Shown here piece after piece: positions 53,116-61,818 of a stretch of DNA of 64,000 nt. The DNA lies in the NCBI RefSeq assembly GCF_002368095.1, contig NZ_AP018227.1, positions 6,340,123-6,404,122 on the forward strand. Direction: 5' to 3'. A model generated the notes under the pieces. The model did no database searches and was not told the origin of the DNA. It saw nothing but the letters and a program-made list of their open reading frames with translations. The position numbers and the translations under genes are program-made. The stretch is from Calothrix parasitica NIES-267. Lineage in GTDB: Bacteria; Cyanobacteriota; Cyanobacteriia; Cyanobacteriales; Nostocaceae. The stretch's first letter is position 1. Each line of letters begins with the position of its first letter.

Positions 53116-54537
53116 ATGGATTTCTTTTGGCAACAATTAACTTTATCTTCTCTTCCCCTGAAGCAGTATATTACTTCTAGCTATTTATACCGTCTTTCTG
53201 TTGGGCTTTTAAGTTCTTGGCGGCAGACTAGCATCTTACTCCGGTGGGGGGATGCAATTGCAGTTGTATTATTAAGTCTTGTATATATATTGGCTCCTTT
53301 CGTTTCCAATGCATTAATTGGTTTACTACTTGTAGCCTGTGTCGGATTCTGGTTATTACTAACCACTTCAGATGAACCGGCTGAGAATGCTACAGGAATT
53401 ACACCAATACATTTACTCATTTTCCTGTATTGGGGAATCGCGAGTGTAGCTACCGCACTATCACCAGTCAAAAAAGCAGCATTTGCAGGTTGGACAAAAC
53501 TAACTTTATATTTATTGCTGTTTGCTCTTTGTGCTAGGTTACTCAAATCTTCTCGTGTTCGTTCTTTCCTAATTACGGTTTATTTACATATATCTTTAAT
53601 TGTTAGCGTGAATGGATTGCGACAATGGTTTTTCGGCGCAGATGCACTAGCAACTTGGGTAGATCCAGAATCATCTTTATCTAAAACCACAAGGATATAC
53701 AGTTATTTAGGTAATCCAAATTTACTTGCTGGCTATATTCTGACCGCTGTAGTTTTAAGTTTTGTTGCTATTTTTGCATGGCGTAGTTTGCCTAAAAAGG
53801 CTTTAGCAATCACTATGTTTATTGTAAATAGTGCTTGTTTGGTTCTTACCTTTAGTCGTGGTGGTTGGATTGGTTTAGTCGCATCGTTTTTAGTACTTTT
53901 AGTATTATTGTTGTACTGGTGGAGTATCGATATGCCTCCTTTTTGGCGTACTTGGTCGCTGCCAATTCTTTTAATAAGTTTAGGAATAGTATCTGTTTTA
54001 GCAGTGTTATTCGTCCCACCCATTCGCGAAAGAGTTTTGAGTATTTTTGCTGGTAGAGGTGATAGCAGTAATAACTTCCGAATTAATGTTTGGATGGCTG
54101 CTATAGAAATGATAAAAGACCGACCGGTAATTGGTATTGGTCCTGGTAATAGCGCATTTAACAAGATTTACCCTCTCTACCAACGTCCTAATTTTACTGC
54201 TTTGAGCGCTTATTCAGTTTTTCTTGAAATCGCTGTAGAAACCGGTTTTATTGGTTTTTTCTGTTTTATTTGGCTGTTAGTTGTTACATTTAATTCTGGT
54301 TTTGTACAGTTAAGACGTTTGAGACTGCAAAGAAACATAGAAGGGTTATGGTTAATTGCAGGAATTGTTGCTTTAGTAGGTATGTTAGGTCATGGTTTGG
54401 TTGACACTGTATGGTATCGTCCCCAAGTGAATACTATATGGTGGTTAATGGTTGGTTTGGTTGCTAGCTACTGGAAACCATTACCTAAAACCCAAACAAA
54501 TCGAATCAATTCTTATACTCAACCAACTGCGAATTAA
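53116..54537 (+). CDS. ictB: IctB/O-antigen-ligase-like membrane protein
   Basis: A 473-residue protein with about eleven membrane helices and a Wzy_C/O-antigen ligase core (LTFSRGGWIGL, the periplasmic loop with RINVWMAAIEMIKDRP, IGIGPGNSAFNKIYP). This is the protein called IctB in cyanobacteria. It was first described as a putative bicarbonate transporter, but its sequence is that of a glycan ligase/polymerase and the transport role is disputed. Given the exopolysaccharide genes 5-10 kb away, a role in glycan transfer is at least as likely. Monocistronic. Confidence 0.88.
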   Translation: MDFFWQQLTLSSLPLKQYITSSYLYRLSVGLLSSWRQTSILLRWGDAIAVVLLSLVYILAPFVSNALIGLLLVACVGFWLLLTTSDEPAENATGITPIHLLIFLYWGIASVATALSPVKKAAFAGWTKLTLYLLLFALCARLLKSSRVRSFLITVYLHISLIVSVNGLRQWFFGADALATWVDPESSLSKTTRIYSYLGNPNLLAGYILTAVVLSFVAIFAWRSLPKKALAITMFIVNSACLVLTFSRGGWIGLVASFLVLLVLLLYWWSIDMPPFWRTWSLPILLISLGIVSVLAVLFVPPIRERVLSIFAGRGDSSNNFRINVWMAAIEMIKDRPVIGIGPGNSAFNKIYPLYQRPNFTALSAYSVFLEIAVETGFIGFFCFIWLLVVTFNSGFVQLRRLRLQRNIEGLWLIAGIVALVGMLGHGLVDTVWYRPQVNTIWWLMVGLVASYWKPLPKTQTNRINSYTQPTAN

Positions 54538-54550
54538 CCTGCATAATTAT

Positions 54551-54675
54551 TGAGACGTAAAATTTTAGCGGAAATTGCGGTCTTGGGGAGCCATTGTGGT
54601 CTTGAGGTCTCCCCAAGTAGAGCAAATGGCGTTGGTTTCCCCCAAGAGCAAATTTTCAATATTAGCGTCTCTACA
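54551..54675. repeat. Nested inverted repeat with GCGGAAATTGCGGTCTTGGGG unit
   Basis: An outer pair (TGAGACGTAA near 54551 and TTAGCGTCTC near 54662) encloses an inner pair: GCGGAAATTGCGGTCTTGGG (54568-54587) and CCCCCAAGAGCAAATTTTC (54639-54657). The inner unit is a looser copy of the hairpin at 23099-23142. It separates the convergent ictB and REC-LuxR genes and may stop transcription from both sides. Confidence 0.6.
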
Positions 54676-54689
54676 CAAGTTGTTGTGTT

Positions 54690-55358
54690 TTACTCAACTA
54701 AATTATGCTCCATTGCAAAACGTACTAATTCTGCTCGGTTGCTGGTATCTGTTTTTCTCAACAAACTACTAACGTATTTTTCTACAGTTCGAGGACTCAG
54801 GTGAAGATGATAACCAATTTCAGCATTTGAGAATCCATGAGTTAAAATTTCTAAAACTTCTTGTTCTCTGGTGGTCAAAGATTCATGTAATTGAGCTTGT
54901 TCGTGATTGGAAAAATTTTTTCCACTGTGAGAATCCTTTTTTTTAAGGTTTTCTTGTAAGGATAATTGATACTCGGATTGAATTATTTGACTTCGTTCTA
55001 AAAGATTTCTAATAGCAGCTGCTAACTCTTCAAGTTCAAAAGGCTTTGGCAAATATAAATCACACCCAGATTGATAACCCAAAATTCTTTCTTGTGTTTG
55101 GGTTCTTGCTGTTAACAAAATTACAGGTAATAAGCGAAAATGCGCTTGTTTACGCACATTACGAACTAGTTCGTACCCATTCATTCGCGGCATAATAATA
55201 TCCGTCACAATCAGGTCTGGATGGTAGTTATTAACCATAATTAGACCTTCTTCACCATCATTGGCTGTGATTACTTGGTACCCAGATAGTTCTAAATAGT
55301 CGCTAATAGATAGACAAGTACCTATATGGTCGTCTACTATAAGGATTTTGAAGGGCAT
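54690..55358 (-). CDS. REC-LuxR (NarL-type) response regulator
   Basis: A response regulator of 222 residues when started at the ATG complementary to 55356-55358 (MPFKILIVDDH), which has an AAGG before it; a further in-frame ATG at 55424 would add 22 non-conserved residues. The receiver has the acidic VDDH, phosphoacceptor Asp in VTDIIMP and Lys in PKPFELEE. The C-terminal HTH is TTREQEVLEILTHGFSNAEI and HLSPRTVEKYVSSLL. Between them is a charged linker (SHSGKNFSNHEQAQ). Target genes and kinase are unknown; the nearby GAF kinase-like protein is probably inactive as a phosphodonor. Confidence 0.9.
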   Translation of the reverse strand: MPFKILIVDDHIGTCLSISDYLELSGYQVITANDGEEGLIMVNNYHPDLIVTDIIMPRMNGYELVRNVRKQAHFRLLPVILLTARTQTQERILGYQSGCDLYLPKPFELEELAAAIRNLLERSQIIQSEYQLSLQENLKKKDSHSGKNFSNHEQAQLHESLTTREQEVLEILTHGFSNAEIGYHLHLSPRTVEKYVSSLLRKTDTSNRAELVRFAMEHNLVE

Positions 55359-56053
55359 AGACCTTACACCCCTAATTTTATTTGACTTCAGTTCTTGACT
55401 TAAATGAGTACTATCGATATACATTACCTCCTGTCCAGTACTCCTATACTTAATACTATGACAGCGTTACCAGAGGGTCACTTTCCTCAAGACTAAATTT
55501 ATTAAAAAAATATAAAATCATCAGTATGAAATTTTTGTTAAGAAATATTACTACTCTATAGTATCACGAGCTAACTGACACGCTAAAGATAAACATAGTA
55601 ACGGTTATATTGTTTTTCTAAAAACTATGTCTTTAGTTAAATGCTAATCAGATATGTCAGCCTTTTCAGATATACTGACCGCATTATTGCTCTATTTAAT
55701 CATAATTGAGCAAAGTTATAAAAGTGAGAAAATTTATGCCAGCTATAAATAAATATATTTATTGAGTATTTATGCCTATTTATAGCTTAACTATGAGAAG
55801 GTAATAGAAGATAACCAGTGGGGAGCAAGGAAAAGCAAGGATATATAGAGAATGGGTAGTGTTAATCAGTATTTTTTACTGTGAGTTAATATTTGATTTT
55901 TATCTCTATTAAGTTTGTTTTTGTTTGCCAATATAATTCATGTGTCAACTGATTCTAAGAATAGAGAGCGAGTCCAATAAGAAGACAAATAGATTGGCTA
56001 AGTTGCAAAATATTAAATCAAAAACTAAATTATTATTTTCCTATTTCCAATAC
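55359..56053. other. Gene-free interval, about 0.7 kb
   Basis: AT-rich. It includes the promoter of the REC-LuxR gene and the region past the 3' end of the Rieske oxygenase gene. A palindromic CTATTTATAGC/GCTATAAATA pair (about 55740-55787) is present; I assign no function. No RNA gene or repeat array seen. Confidence 0.35.
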
Positions 56054-57391
56054 TCAATATTTCTCAGGATGGAGGTAATCTTGGAAATAGAATTTAGGAA
56101 TCAGCCAAAATTTAAGCCAAGCAAAAGTAGCTAAACTTAGTAATCCCGTTAACATCAAAGGTAAACCAAATCTAATTCTAAATGCATCGGGAAGATTCGC
56201 AACGACTGAAATAATAATTACAAAATATCCAACACAAAATACTTGCACCCGCTGAAAATTTTTCAAAGCATTTCTGCAACTACTACAAATTAGAGTATGT
56301 TGTGTATAGCGGTCGAGTAATTCTTGGCGGTTATTATTGATTTTTAAAATAGAATTTTGTGGAACTTCGATTCCAGCTTTTTCCCAAGGTAGTTTTCCTT
56401 GAGAATATTTATCAAACCAATTACGAAACTCAATTATTAAGCGGTCTGCGCTGGTAGGTAATTTATAAGCTGTTTTCCAACTTTCTTCCGATTGTCTTTC
56501 TTGGAGAAAATGCTCTTGTTGATGCAGAATAACCATATCACCGTCGAGGACTTGATTGCGGATTTTTATATGACTCCACCAACGAGGTATAAACTTATTC
56601 AAAGTTGGTGCAAAATTGCGGGTGAATTGAGCGACAATTCTTGATTTACCTGGATAAGTTGGTATGCAATAGGTGATAAGTCCGAGTTGCTTACCTTCGT
56701 TACCTACGCGGATTGTATACTCCAAGCGACAAGGTGGTTCAAAAGTAATGGTGGTATTAAACCTTCCTGTTGTATTCGCTTCAATTAAATTAGCAGTTGA
56801 CTCAATAATTTCTAATACTATTGCTGAAGCTTGTTCTCGATTTCCCTGTACACCATGATGGGTGAAAGGAACGTGACTTGGGTCTGCAACATTTTCTACC
56901 AGAGTTTGCCAATCATATTCTAAATCGCGGACGTAAGAAGACCAAACAAAACCTTTACTCGCATCAATTTGAGGTGAAAGAGGTAGTGGGGTTTCTTCAG
57001 CTAGCTGTGGTGAATTTGCATCGGGCCAAACCCACAATAAATCATTCTCTTGACGTACTGGTAAACTTACAGCACAAAGGTTTTTTTTATTTTTAGCGAT
57101 AAGTTCTGGATTTTCAGCCTGGGGAATGCGGGTACAAGTTCCTTGAGCATCAAACTCCCAACCGTGATAGCTGCACATTAAATTACCCGTTTTCTCATCA
57201 ACCCTTCCCTCGCTCAAAGGTGCGAGACGATGGGGACATTTATCTATGAACACTTGGTAATCGGATGTTTTAGGCTTCCAGATAACCAAGCGAAGCCCTA
57301 AAACAGTCACTGCTGTTGGTTTTTGGGGGTCGATATCTTCAACTGGAGAAACCGGATACCATTGCTCAAAAAAATTGAATTCGGATTGCAT
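56054..57391 (-). CDS. Rieske oxygenase of the pheophorbide a oxygenase/Tic55 family
   Basis: A 445-residue non-haem iron oxygenase. Rieske centre: CPHRLAPL (Cys52, His54) and CSYHGWEF (Cys73, His76). Mononuclear iron: Asp170, His173 and His178/179 in NVADPSHVPFTHHG. A CSSCR motif (369-373) and two C-terminal membrane helices are characteristic of the PaO/Tic55/Ptc52/Cao group, where the CxxC is a thioredoxin target in plants. In plants PaO opens pheophorbide a during chlorophyll breakdown; the cyanobacterial substrate is unproven. Divergent from hemJ with a 202-bp gap, which supports a tetrapyrrole link. Confidence 0.88.
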   Translation of the reverse strand: MQSEFNFFEQWYPVSPVEDIDPQKPTAVTVLGLRLVIWKPKTSDYQVFIDKCPHRLAPLSEGRVDEKTGNLMCSYHGWEFDAQGTCTRIPQAENPELIAKNKKNLCAVSLPVRQENDLLWVWPDANSPQLAEETPLPLSPQIDASKGFVWSSYVRDLEYDWQTLVENVADPSHVPFTHHGVQGNREQASAIVLEIIESTANLIEANTTGRFNTTITFEPPCRLEYTIRVGNEGKQLGLITYCIPTYPGKSRIVAQFTRNFAPTLNKFIPRWWSHIKIRNQVLDGDMVILHQQEHFLQERQSEESWKTAYKLPTSADRLIIEFRNWFDKYSQGKLPWEKAGIEVPQNSILKINNNRQELLDRYTQHTLICSSCRNALKNFQRVQVFCVGYFVIIISVVANLPDAFRIRFGLPLMLTGLLSLATFAWLKFWLIPKFYFQDYLHPEKY

Positions 57392-57593
57392 TTTGATAAA
57401 AAGCTGATAGATAGAAAACGGGGAAATAGATATCTACATAAAAAAACACATTATCCCAAACTTAATCCTGGCAACACTAAAATTCGTATTTCTTCATTTA
57501 TTAAGGATTTGTGAGAAGTTGGTTAAAGATTTTTGGCGTAACCTAAAATTAATATCGCCCCTTTAACATGAAGTTTATAAAGGTATACGATTT

Positions 57594-58163
57594 ATGGCTT
57601 ATTCCTGGTTTAAAGCATTTCATATCGTTGGTATTGTTGTTTGGTTTGCTGGGCTGTTTTACCTAGTACGTTTGTTTATTTATCACGTAGAAGCCGAGCA
57701 AGAAGCCGAACCAGCACGCTCGATATTGAAAAATCAATATCAAATTATGGAGAAACGTCTCTACAGCATTATTACCACCCCAGGAATGATTGTAACGGTC
57801 TTGATGGCGATTGGTTTATTGTCAACCGAACCACAAGTTTTAAAACAGCCTTGGTTACATGTCAAACTGGCTTTCGTGGTGTTATTAATTGGCTATCATC
57901 ATTACTGTAAGCGTTTAATGAAGCAGTTAGCAGCAGGTGAATGTAAATGGGGTAGTCAGCAATTACGCGCTCTGAATGAAGCACCTACGGTCATGTTAGT
58001 GGTAATTGTGTTATTGGCAGTATTCAAGAATAATCTTCCCACCGATATTACAGCTTGGGGAATTTTTGGGTTAGTTATTGCGATGGCTGCAACTATTCAG
58101 CTTTACGCTAAGAAGCGTCGTCAAGATAAAGAGAAGTTAGAAGCGCAGGTTTCTCAAGGATAA
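57594..58163 (+). CDS. hemJ: Protoporphyrinogen IX oxidase HemJ
   Basis: Oxidises protoporphyrinogen IX to protoporphyrin IX at the branch point to haem and chlorophyll. The 189-residue membrane protein has four or five helices, an N-terminal FKAFHIVGIVVWFAGLFYL with the conserved His (haem ligand in characterised HemJ) and LHVKLAFVVLLIGYHHYC with further His residues and the conserved Lys. The length matches Slr1790-type HemJ. Monocistronic, convergent with the M48 protease gene, with an STRR and a hairpin between. Confidence 0.96.
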   Translation: MAYSWFKAFHIVGIVVWFAGLFYLVRLFIYHVEAEQEAEPARSILKNQYQIMEKRLYSIITTPGMIVTVLMAIGLLSTEPQVLKQPWLHVKLAFVVLLIGYHHYCKRLMKQLAAGECKWGSQQLRALNEAPTVMLVVIVLLAVFKNNLPTDITAWGIFGLVIAMAATIQLYAKKRRQDKEKLEAQVSQG

Positions 58164-58166
58164 GAT

Positions 58167-58215
58167 AAAAGGTTAAAGGTTAAAGGTTAAAGGTCAAAGG
58201 TCAAAGGTTAGAGGT
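58167..58215. repeat. GGTTAAA STRR after hemJ
   Basis: Six heptamers of AGGTTAA/AGGTCAA; the same unit in the same orientation forms 62698-62733. Confidence 0.8.
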
Positions 58216-58297
58216 TTTATTTTTCGTTTCTATGTTCTGGATGGTAATTAAGTAATGAATTCTGTTACTTCAATGTAAGTAAATATTTTAGTGTTGG

Positions 58298-58320
58298 GAG
58301 ACGTAGCATTGCTACGTCTC
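58298..58320. terminator. Hairpin between convergent hemJ and M48 genes
   Basis: GAGACGTAGCA (58298-58308) and TGCTACGTCTC (58310-58320) form a perfect 11-bp stem with a one-base centre. A run of T follows on the plus strand (TACATTTTTTT), so it can terminate hemJ transcription. The word GAGACGTAGCA is, from memory, a frequent dispersed repeat in Nostocales. Confidence 0.75.
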
Positions 58321-58334
58321 TACATTTTTTTAGA

Positions 58335-60230
58335 TTATTTTGAATTACTTCGTTTCGAGTTTAAAAATGGCGGTATGGAACAATCTAATGTCATAGCGAT
58401 TGCTCTTAATAGATTTTCTTTTTCAAAACTAACTTTATTATCTATTAAAACGGTATGAGCGCAGGCATCAAGTAGGGCTTGTTTAAGTTTTGGTGTGGCT
58501 TGACGAAGATTTTCAATGCTTTTCTTTAGGTCTGAAAAATTACATTTGAGTGGTGATTTTAGTTTTTCTTGTTGTGCTGCACTTGGAAGTCGAAAAATAC
58601 CGGAACTAAATGCATAAGCTGCGGATTCTGGATTATTTTCTCCAATTTGCGCTATTGCTGATATGACTAATAAACAATCCGACCAAATTTCTGCGATGGA
58701 ATTGAATTTTATCGTAATTTTGTAATCCGGTTCTAATACAGGCTGCAATCGATGCCAAAGTATTAGACGTAAAACAAAATCTTTTACTGATATTTGTCCT
58801 TTGGCTTGTATTAAACCTTTAACGGATTTACATACTCTTTGACATTCTTTAGAGGAAAGTTGGTGCAATGCCGGTATTGTTAAATCTATTAGTGGTAAAT
58901 AAATATTAGAATCTAGCTGAGCGATTTGTTCGTTAAATTTTACAGATAATTTTACTACTTCTTCTGATTGAACTTGACGCAACCAAGTAAGTTGTTTTGA
59001 TTGTATTTGAGAATTTTGATTTTCTAAAGCTAAAGCAAATAAAATCGCTTGTGCTGTTTGTGTTTCTCGTATTCCTAATTTTAAAGATTCGGGTAATTCT
59101 GCTAATAACTGTTGGGTGAAATCAAAATGCTTTGGTGTGACGGTCGCGATTTGAGTAACTATTTGTTCGGGTTTTGTAGTTTGGGAATTGCTGTTATCAA
59201 AGCCCATTACTAATGAGTGGTTTGATTGCAATAAATTGCGAGACGAAACAGGATTATTTTTGACTTTTATTCCACTTACACGACGAATCCGAATCGGAAC
59301 TGGTGGATGAGTCGCAAACTGTTCTTTCAAAAAGTATATACTGACCGCATTACCAAAGAATATATGGCTTACAGCTTCAGCCCTTGGTGTCAATAAACGT
59401 GAATCAAATTTTTGAACTTTTTGCAATGCTCCGGAAATAGCATCCGGGTTACGAGTAAACTGCAAAGCGGAAGCATCTGCAAGATATTCTCGCTGACGAG
59501 AGACAGCTGCTTGGGTTGAACGACCGAAAATCAGTCCGATACCACCAATTGTCATCAATATGAAACCAATTGGCCACAAGCTGCAACTTTCTTCACCATT
59601 AAAGCGAATATGTGAAATTGCTCTTCCGGTCATAAAAATCAATAAAATCCCGTGTAACAAACCAATTAACAATGAATTAATTCGGATATCACCATTGAGA
59701 ATATGACTGAATTCATGTGCAATCACAGCTTGTAATTCATCACGATTAAGTTGTTCTATTGAACCACGGGTAACACCAATTACTGCATCATTCAACGAAA
59801 AACCAGCTGCAAAAGCGTTAATACTGGGTTCGTTATGAAGTAAATAGACTTTAGGTATGGGAATACCAGAAGCAATCGCCATTTCATCTACAATATTCAA
59901 TACCTGCTGTTCTTGTTCGCTATCAGTTTCAGCGAGTATTAACTTTCCTCCTAAATCTTTAGCAATAATTGAACCACCTCGACACAATTTAATCATTTTG
60001 TAGCAGCTTGTTAGAGTAATAAACCCTATCGTTACTAGCGATACGCGAGAAAATACAGTTGGATTCCACCAAAAAAATGTTGTCGTATCAACTGAGTAAG
60101 GCCACATAACCACTAACAACATTACGACCATATAAATTACAAATATCATCGTCAATATAAATAATGGAAACAACCCGAATAATAGGTGTGTATTTTGCCT
60201 TGCTTTTTCCTGATGTTCAAAGAAATTCAT
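58335..60230 (-). CDS. M48-family (HtpX-like) membrane metalloprotease
   Basis: A 631-residue zinc protease. Two helices (about 18-80) precede the peptidase domain with HEFSH (172-176) and the third ligand in REYLADASA (about 258). Two more helices lie between the zinc motifs. The C-terminal half (about 330-631) is a long helical extension beyond the roughly 290 residues of HtpX. HtpX-type enzymes degrade misfolded membrane proteins. The LemA gene lies 67 bp upstream on the same strand; LemA-M48 pairing is common in bacteria, and LemA may act as its adaptor. Confidence 0.92.
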   Translation of the reverse strand: MNFFEHQEKARQNTHLLFGLFPLFILTMIFVIYMVVMLLVVMWPYSVDTTTFFWWNPTVFSRVSLVTIGFITLTSCYKMIKLCRGGSIIAKDLGGKLILAETDSEQEQQVLNIVDEMAIASGIPIPKVYLLHNEPSINAFAAGFSLNDAVIGVTRGSIEQLNRDELQAVIAHEFSHILNGDIRINSLLIGLLHGILLIFMTGRAISHIRFNGEESCSLWPIGFILMTIGGIGLIFGRSTQAAVSRQREYLADASALQFTRNPDAISGALQKVQKFDSRLLTPRAEAVSHIFFGNAVSIYFLKEQFATHPPVPIRIRRVSGIKVKNNPVSSRNLLQSNHSLVMGFDNSNSQTTKPEQIVTQIATVTPKHFDFTQQLLAELPESLKLGIRETQTAQAILFALALENQNSQIQSKQLTWLRQVQSEEVVKLSVKFNEQIAQLDSNIYLPLIDLTIPALHQLSSKECQRVCKSVKGLIQAKGQISVKDFVLRLILWHRLQPVLEPDYKITIKFNSIAEIWSDCLLVISAIAQIGENNPESAAYAFSSGIFRLPSAAQQEKLKSPLKCNFSDLKKSIENLRQATPKLKQALLDACAHTVLIDNKVSFEKENLLRAIAMTLDCSIPPFLNSKRSNSK

Positions 60231-60297
60231 AAATATTTTTGCATAAACACTTAAAAAAAATTCGTTGTAGAGAAATCAATAAAGGTGTTATGTCTTT

Positions 60298-60885
60298 TTA
60301 AAAAGAAACACGAGGAGTATTTCTAACTTCCGATGCAACTCCTTCTAATAAATAAGCCGAATTAAAACTAAAGCTATCACCGACTAAATTACTGGGGAAA
60401 GCTTCACGTTTGATATTATAAATTGTGACCGCATCATTAAAAGCTTGACGTGCAAAAGCAATCCGATTTTCAGTTGAAGATAACTCTTCCATCACCTGAC
60501 TCATTGCTTTGTCTGCTTTCAATTCGGGGTATGATTCGGCAATTACAATCAAGCGATTTAATGCACCGTTTAAAGCTACTTCTGCGCTACTTAATTGTTT
60601 CATTTTTTTCGAGTCACCAGGTTTTTTCGCTGCAAGACTGCTAATAGTAATTGCAAAATCTCTCGCTGCATTGATTGCTTCTAAAGTTTCTTGTTCATAT
60701 TTCATATATCCTTTAGCTGTTTCCACTAAATTGGGAATCAAATCGTAACGACGCTGCAATTGAACGTTAATTTGAGCATAAGCATTTTTGTAGCGGTTGC
60801 GATATTTGACTAAATCGTTATAGCTATTGATGATGATTGCAAGAACAGTAGCAATTACAGCACCCACAAAGATAAATAATCCCAT
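60298..60885 (-). CDS. lemA: LemA family protein
   Basis: A 195-residue protein with one N-terminal helix (FIFVGAVIATVLAIIINSYN) and a helical extracytoplasmic bundle carrying the family motifs YKNAYAQINVQLQRRYDLIP and NLVETAKGYMKYEQETLEAI. LemA proteins are of unsettled function and often partner M48/HtpX proteases or membrane-stress proteins. Full length. First gene of the LemA-M48 pair. Confidence 0.95.
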   Translation of the reverse strand: MGLFIFVGAVIATVLAIIINSYNDLVKYRNRYKNAYAQINVQLQRRYDLIPNLVETAKGYMKYEQETLEAINAARDFAITISSLAAKKPGDSKKMKQLSSAEVALNGALNRLIVIAESYPELKADKAMSQVMEELSSTENRIAFARQAFNDAVTIYNIKREAFPSNLVGDSFSFNSAYLLEGVASEVRNTPRVSF

Positions 60886-61289
60886 GTAATTAATTTCCTA
60901 TATTTTTATATGTCAGTTTCTGATATCTCTGACATTATTCTTTTGCAAAAGTTTTTCTTATCTAAGATGAGTCTAATTTTAGAAACTAACCTTTGTCTTC
61001 TGTGAAATTAGTTAAGCGATTTTACTGAATAAAAAATAAAAACAGGACTTGTGCGATTGTTTTTAATACCCGACTGGTGCGTGACTTAAAGTGTCACAGC
61101 ACCCTACAAATGAATAAAAACAGATAATTCGTTATTGATAAATGAGCTATTAAGAAAGGTGGTTAAAGTGTTGAGTGTGTAATTCCATGAGGAGAATCAT
61201 TGAAATCTCAAAATTCCTAGTCAAAAAATCGGCAAATTATGAGAAATTAGGTAATGTTAACAAGTTATATTTGATATCCGATTTTTTTA
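60886..61289. other. Gene-free divergent region with a compact inverted repeat at 61076-61108
   Basis: GGTGCGTGAC (61076-61085) and GTGTCACAGCACCCTACA (61091-61108) are the ends of the element seen at 10623-10689, here almost back to back, giving a strong hairpin. AGGACTTGTGCGAT at 61044-61057 resembles a decayed MITE end. The rest is AT-rich promoter sequence for lemA and the 160-aa gene. Confidence 0.5.
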
Positions 61290-61772
61290 ATGTCTAACGA
61301 AAATCTAGGAAAACCCCGTCCTTTGAATCGAGTGCTTGTTTTATCTGTAGTTAGCGGGCTGCTTTATTATGGATGGTATAAATATATTATTCACGAAGAA
61401 TTGAAGCGCTATAACGGTTACGGTTGGTCGGGAACGTTATGTTTAGCTCCGTTTTTACTGGGTGTAGCGGTACCGCAAATTTTACGGATTTTTGACCCCG
61501 ACGTTCCGGGATGGTTTGGTTGGTTCTCGCTTTTAGGGATTATCTGGATTATTTTTTCTCAATTTCGTTTGTATAAAACGATAAATAAACTTTATTCCGA
61601 TGCTGGAATGAAAGAACCTTTGGTGGTTTGGTGGTTGTTCGTACCGGGTTTGAATTTAATTGTTGGTTTGAGACAAATTCACTTTTTAAGTCAATATTGG
61701 GCTGATAAACAAGATATTGCTGTTAATGATTTTATTGCTAAAAGTATTCCTTTTTTATCTGTTAATGCATAA
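61290..61772 (+). CDS. Conserved membrane protein (160 aa, DUF4234-like)
   Basis: A 160-residue protein with four predicted membrane segments (VLVLSVVSGLLYYGWYKYI, a second near 50-65, WFGWFSLLGIIWIIFSQF, LVVWWLFVPGLNLIVGL). The pattern of a first helix ending in YYGWYKYIIHEELKRY recalls DUF4234-type small membrane proteins. Function unknown. It is 46 bp upstream of the zinc-ribbon protein gene on the same strand, so the two may be cotranscribed. Confidence 0.65.
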   Translation: MSNENLGKPRPLNRVLVLSVVSGLLYYGWYKYIIHEELKRYNGYGWSGTLCLAPFLLGVAVPQILRIFDPDVPGWFGWFSLLGIIWIIFSQFRLYKTINKLYSDAGMKEPLVVWWLFVPGLNLIVGLRQIHFLSQYWADKQDIAVNDFIAKSIPFLSVNA

Positions 61773-61818
61773 TAAAGGGGACAGGGAACAGGGAATATTG
61801 ACTTTATAAACAGCGTTT

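Noticed and set aside
54569-54804. Short plus-strand frames over the 3' end of the REC-LuxR gene
   Set aside because: They are antisense shadows of the response regulator and of the inverted repeat.
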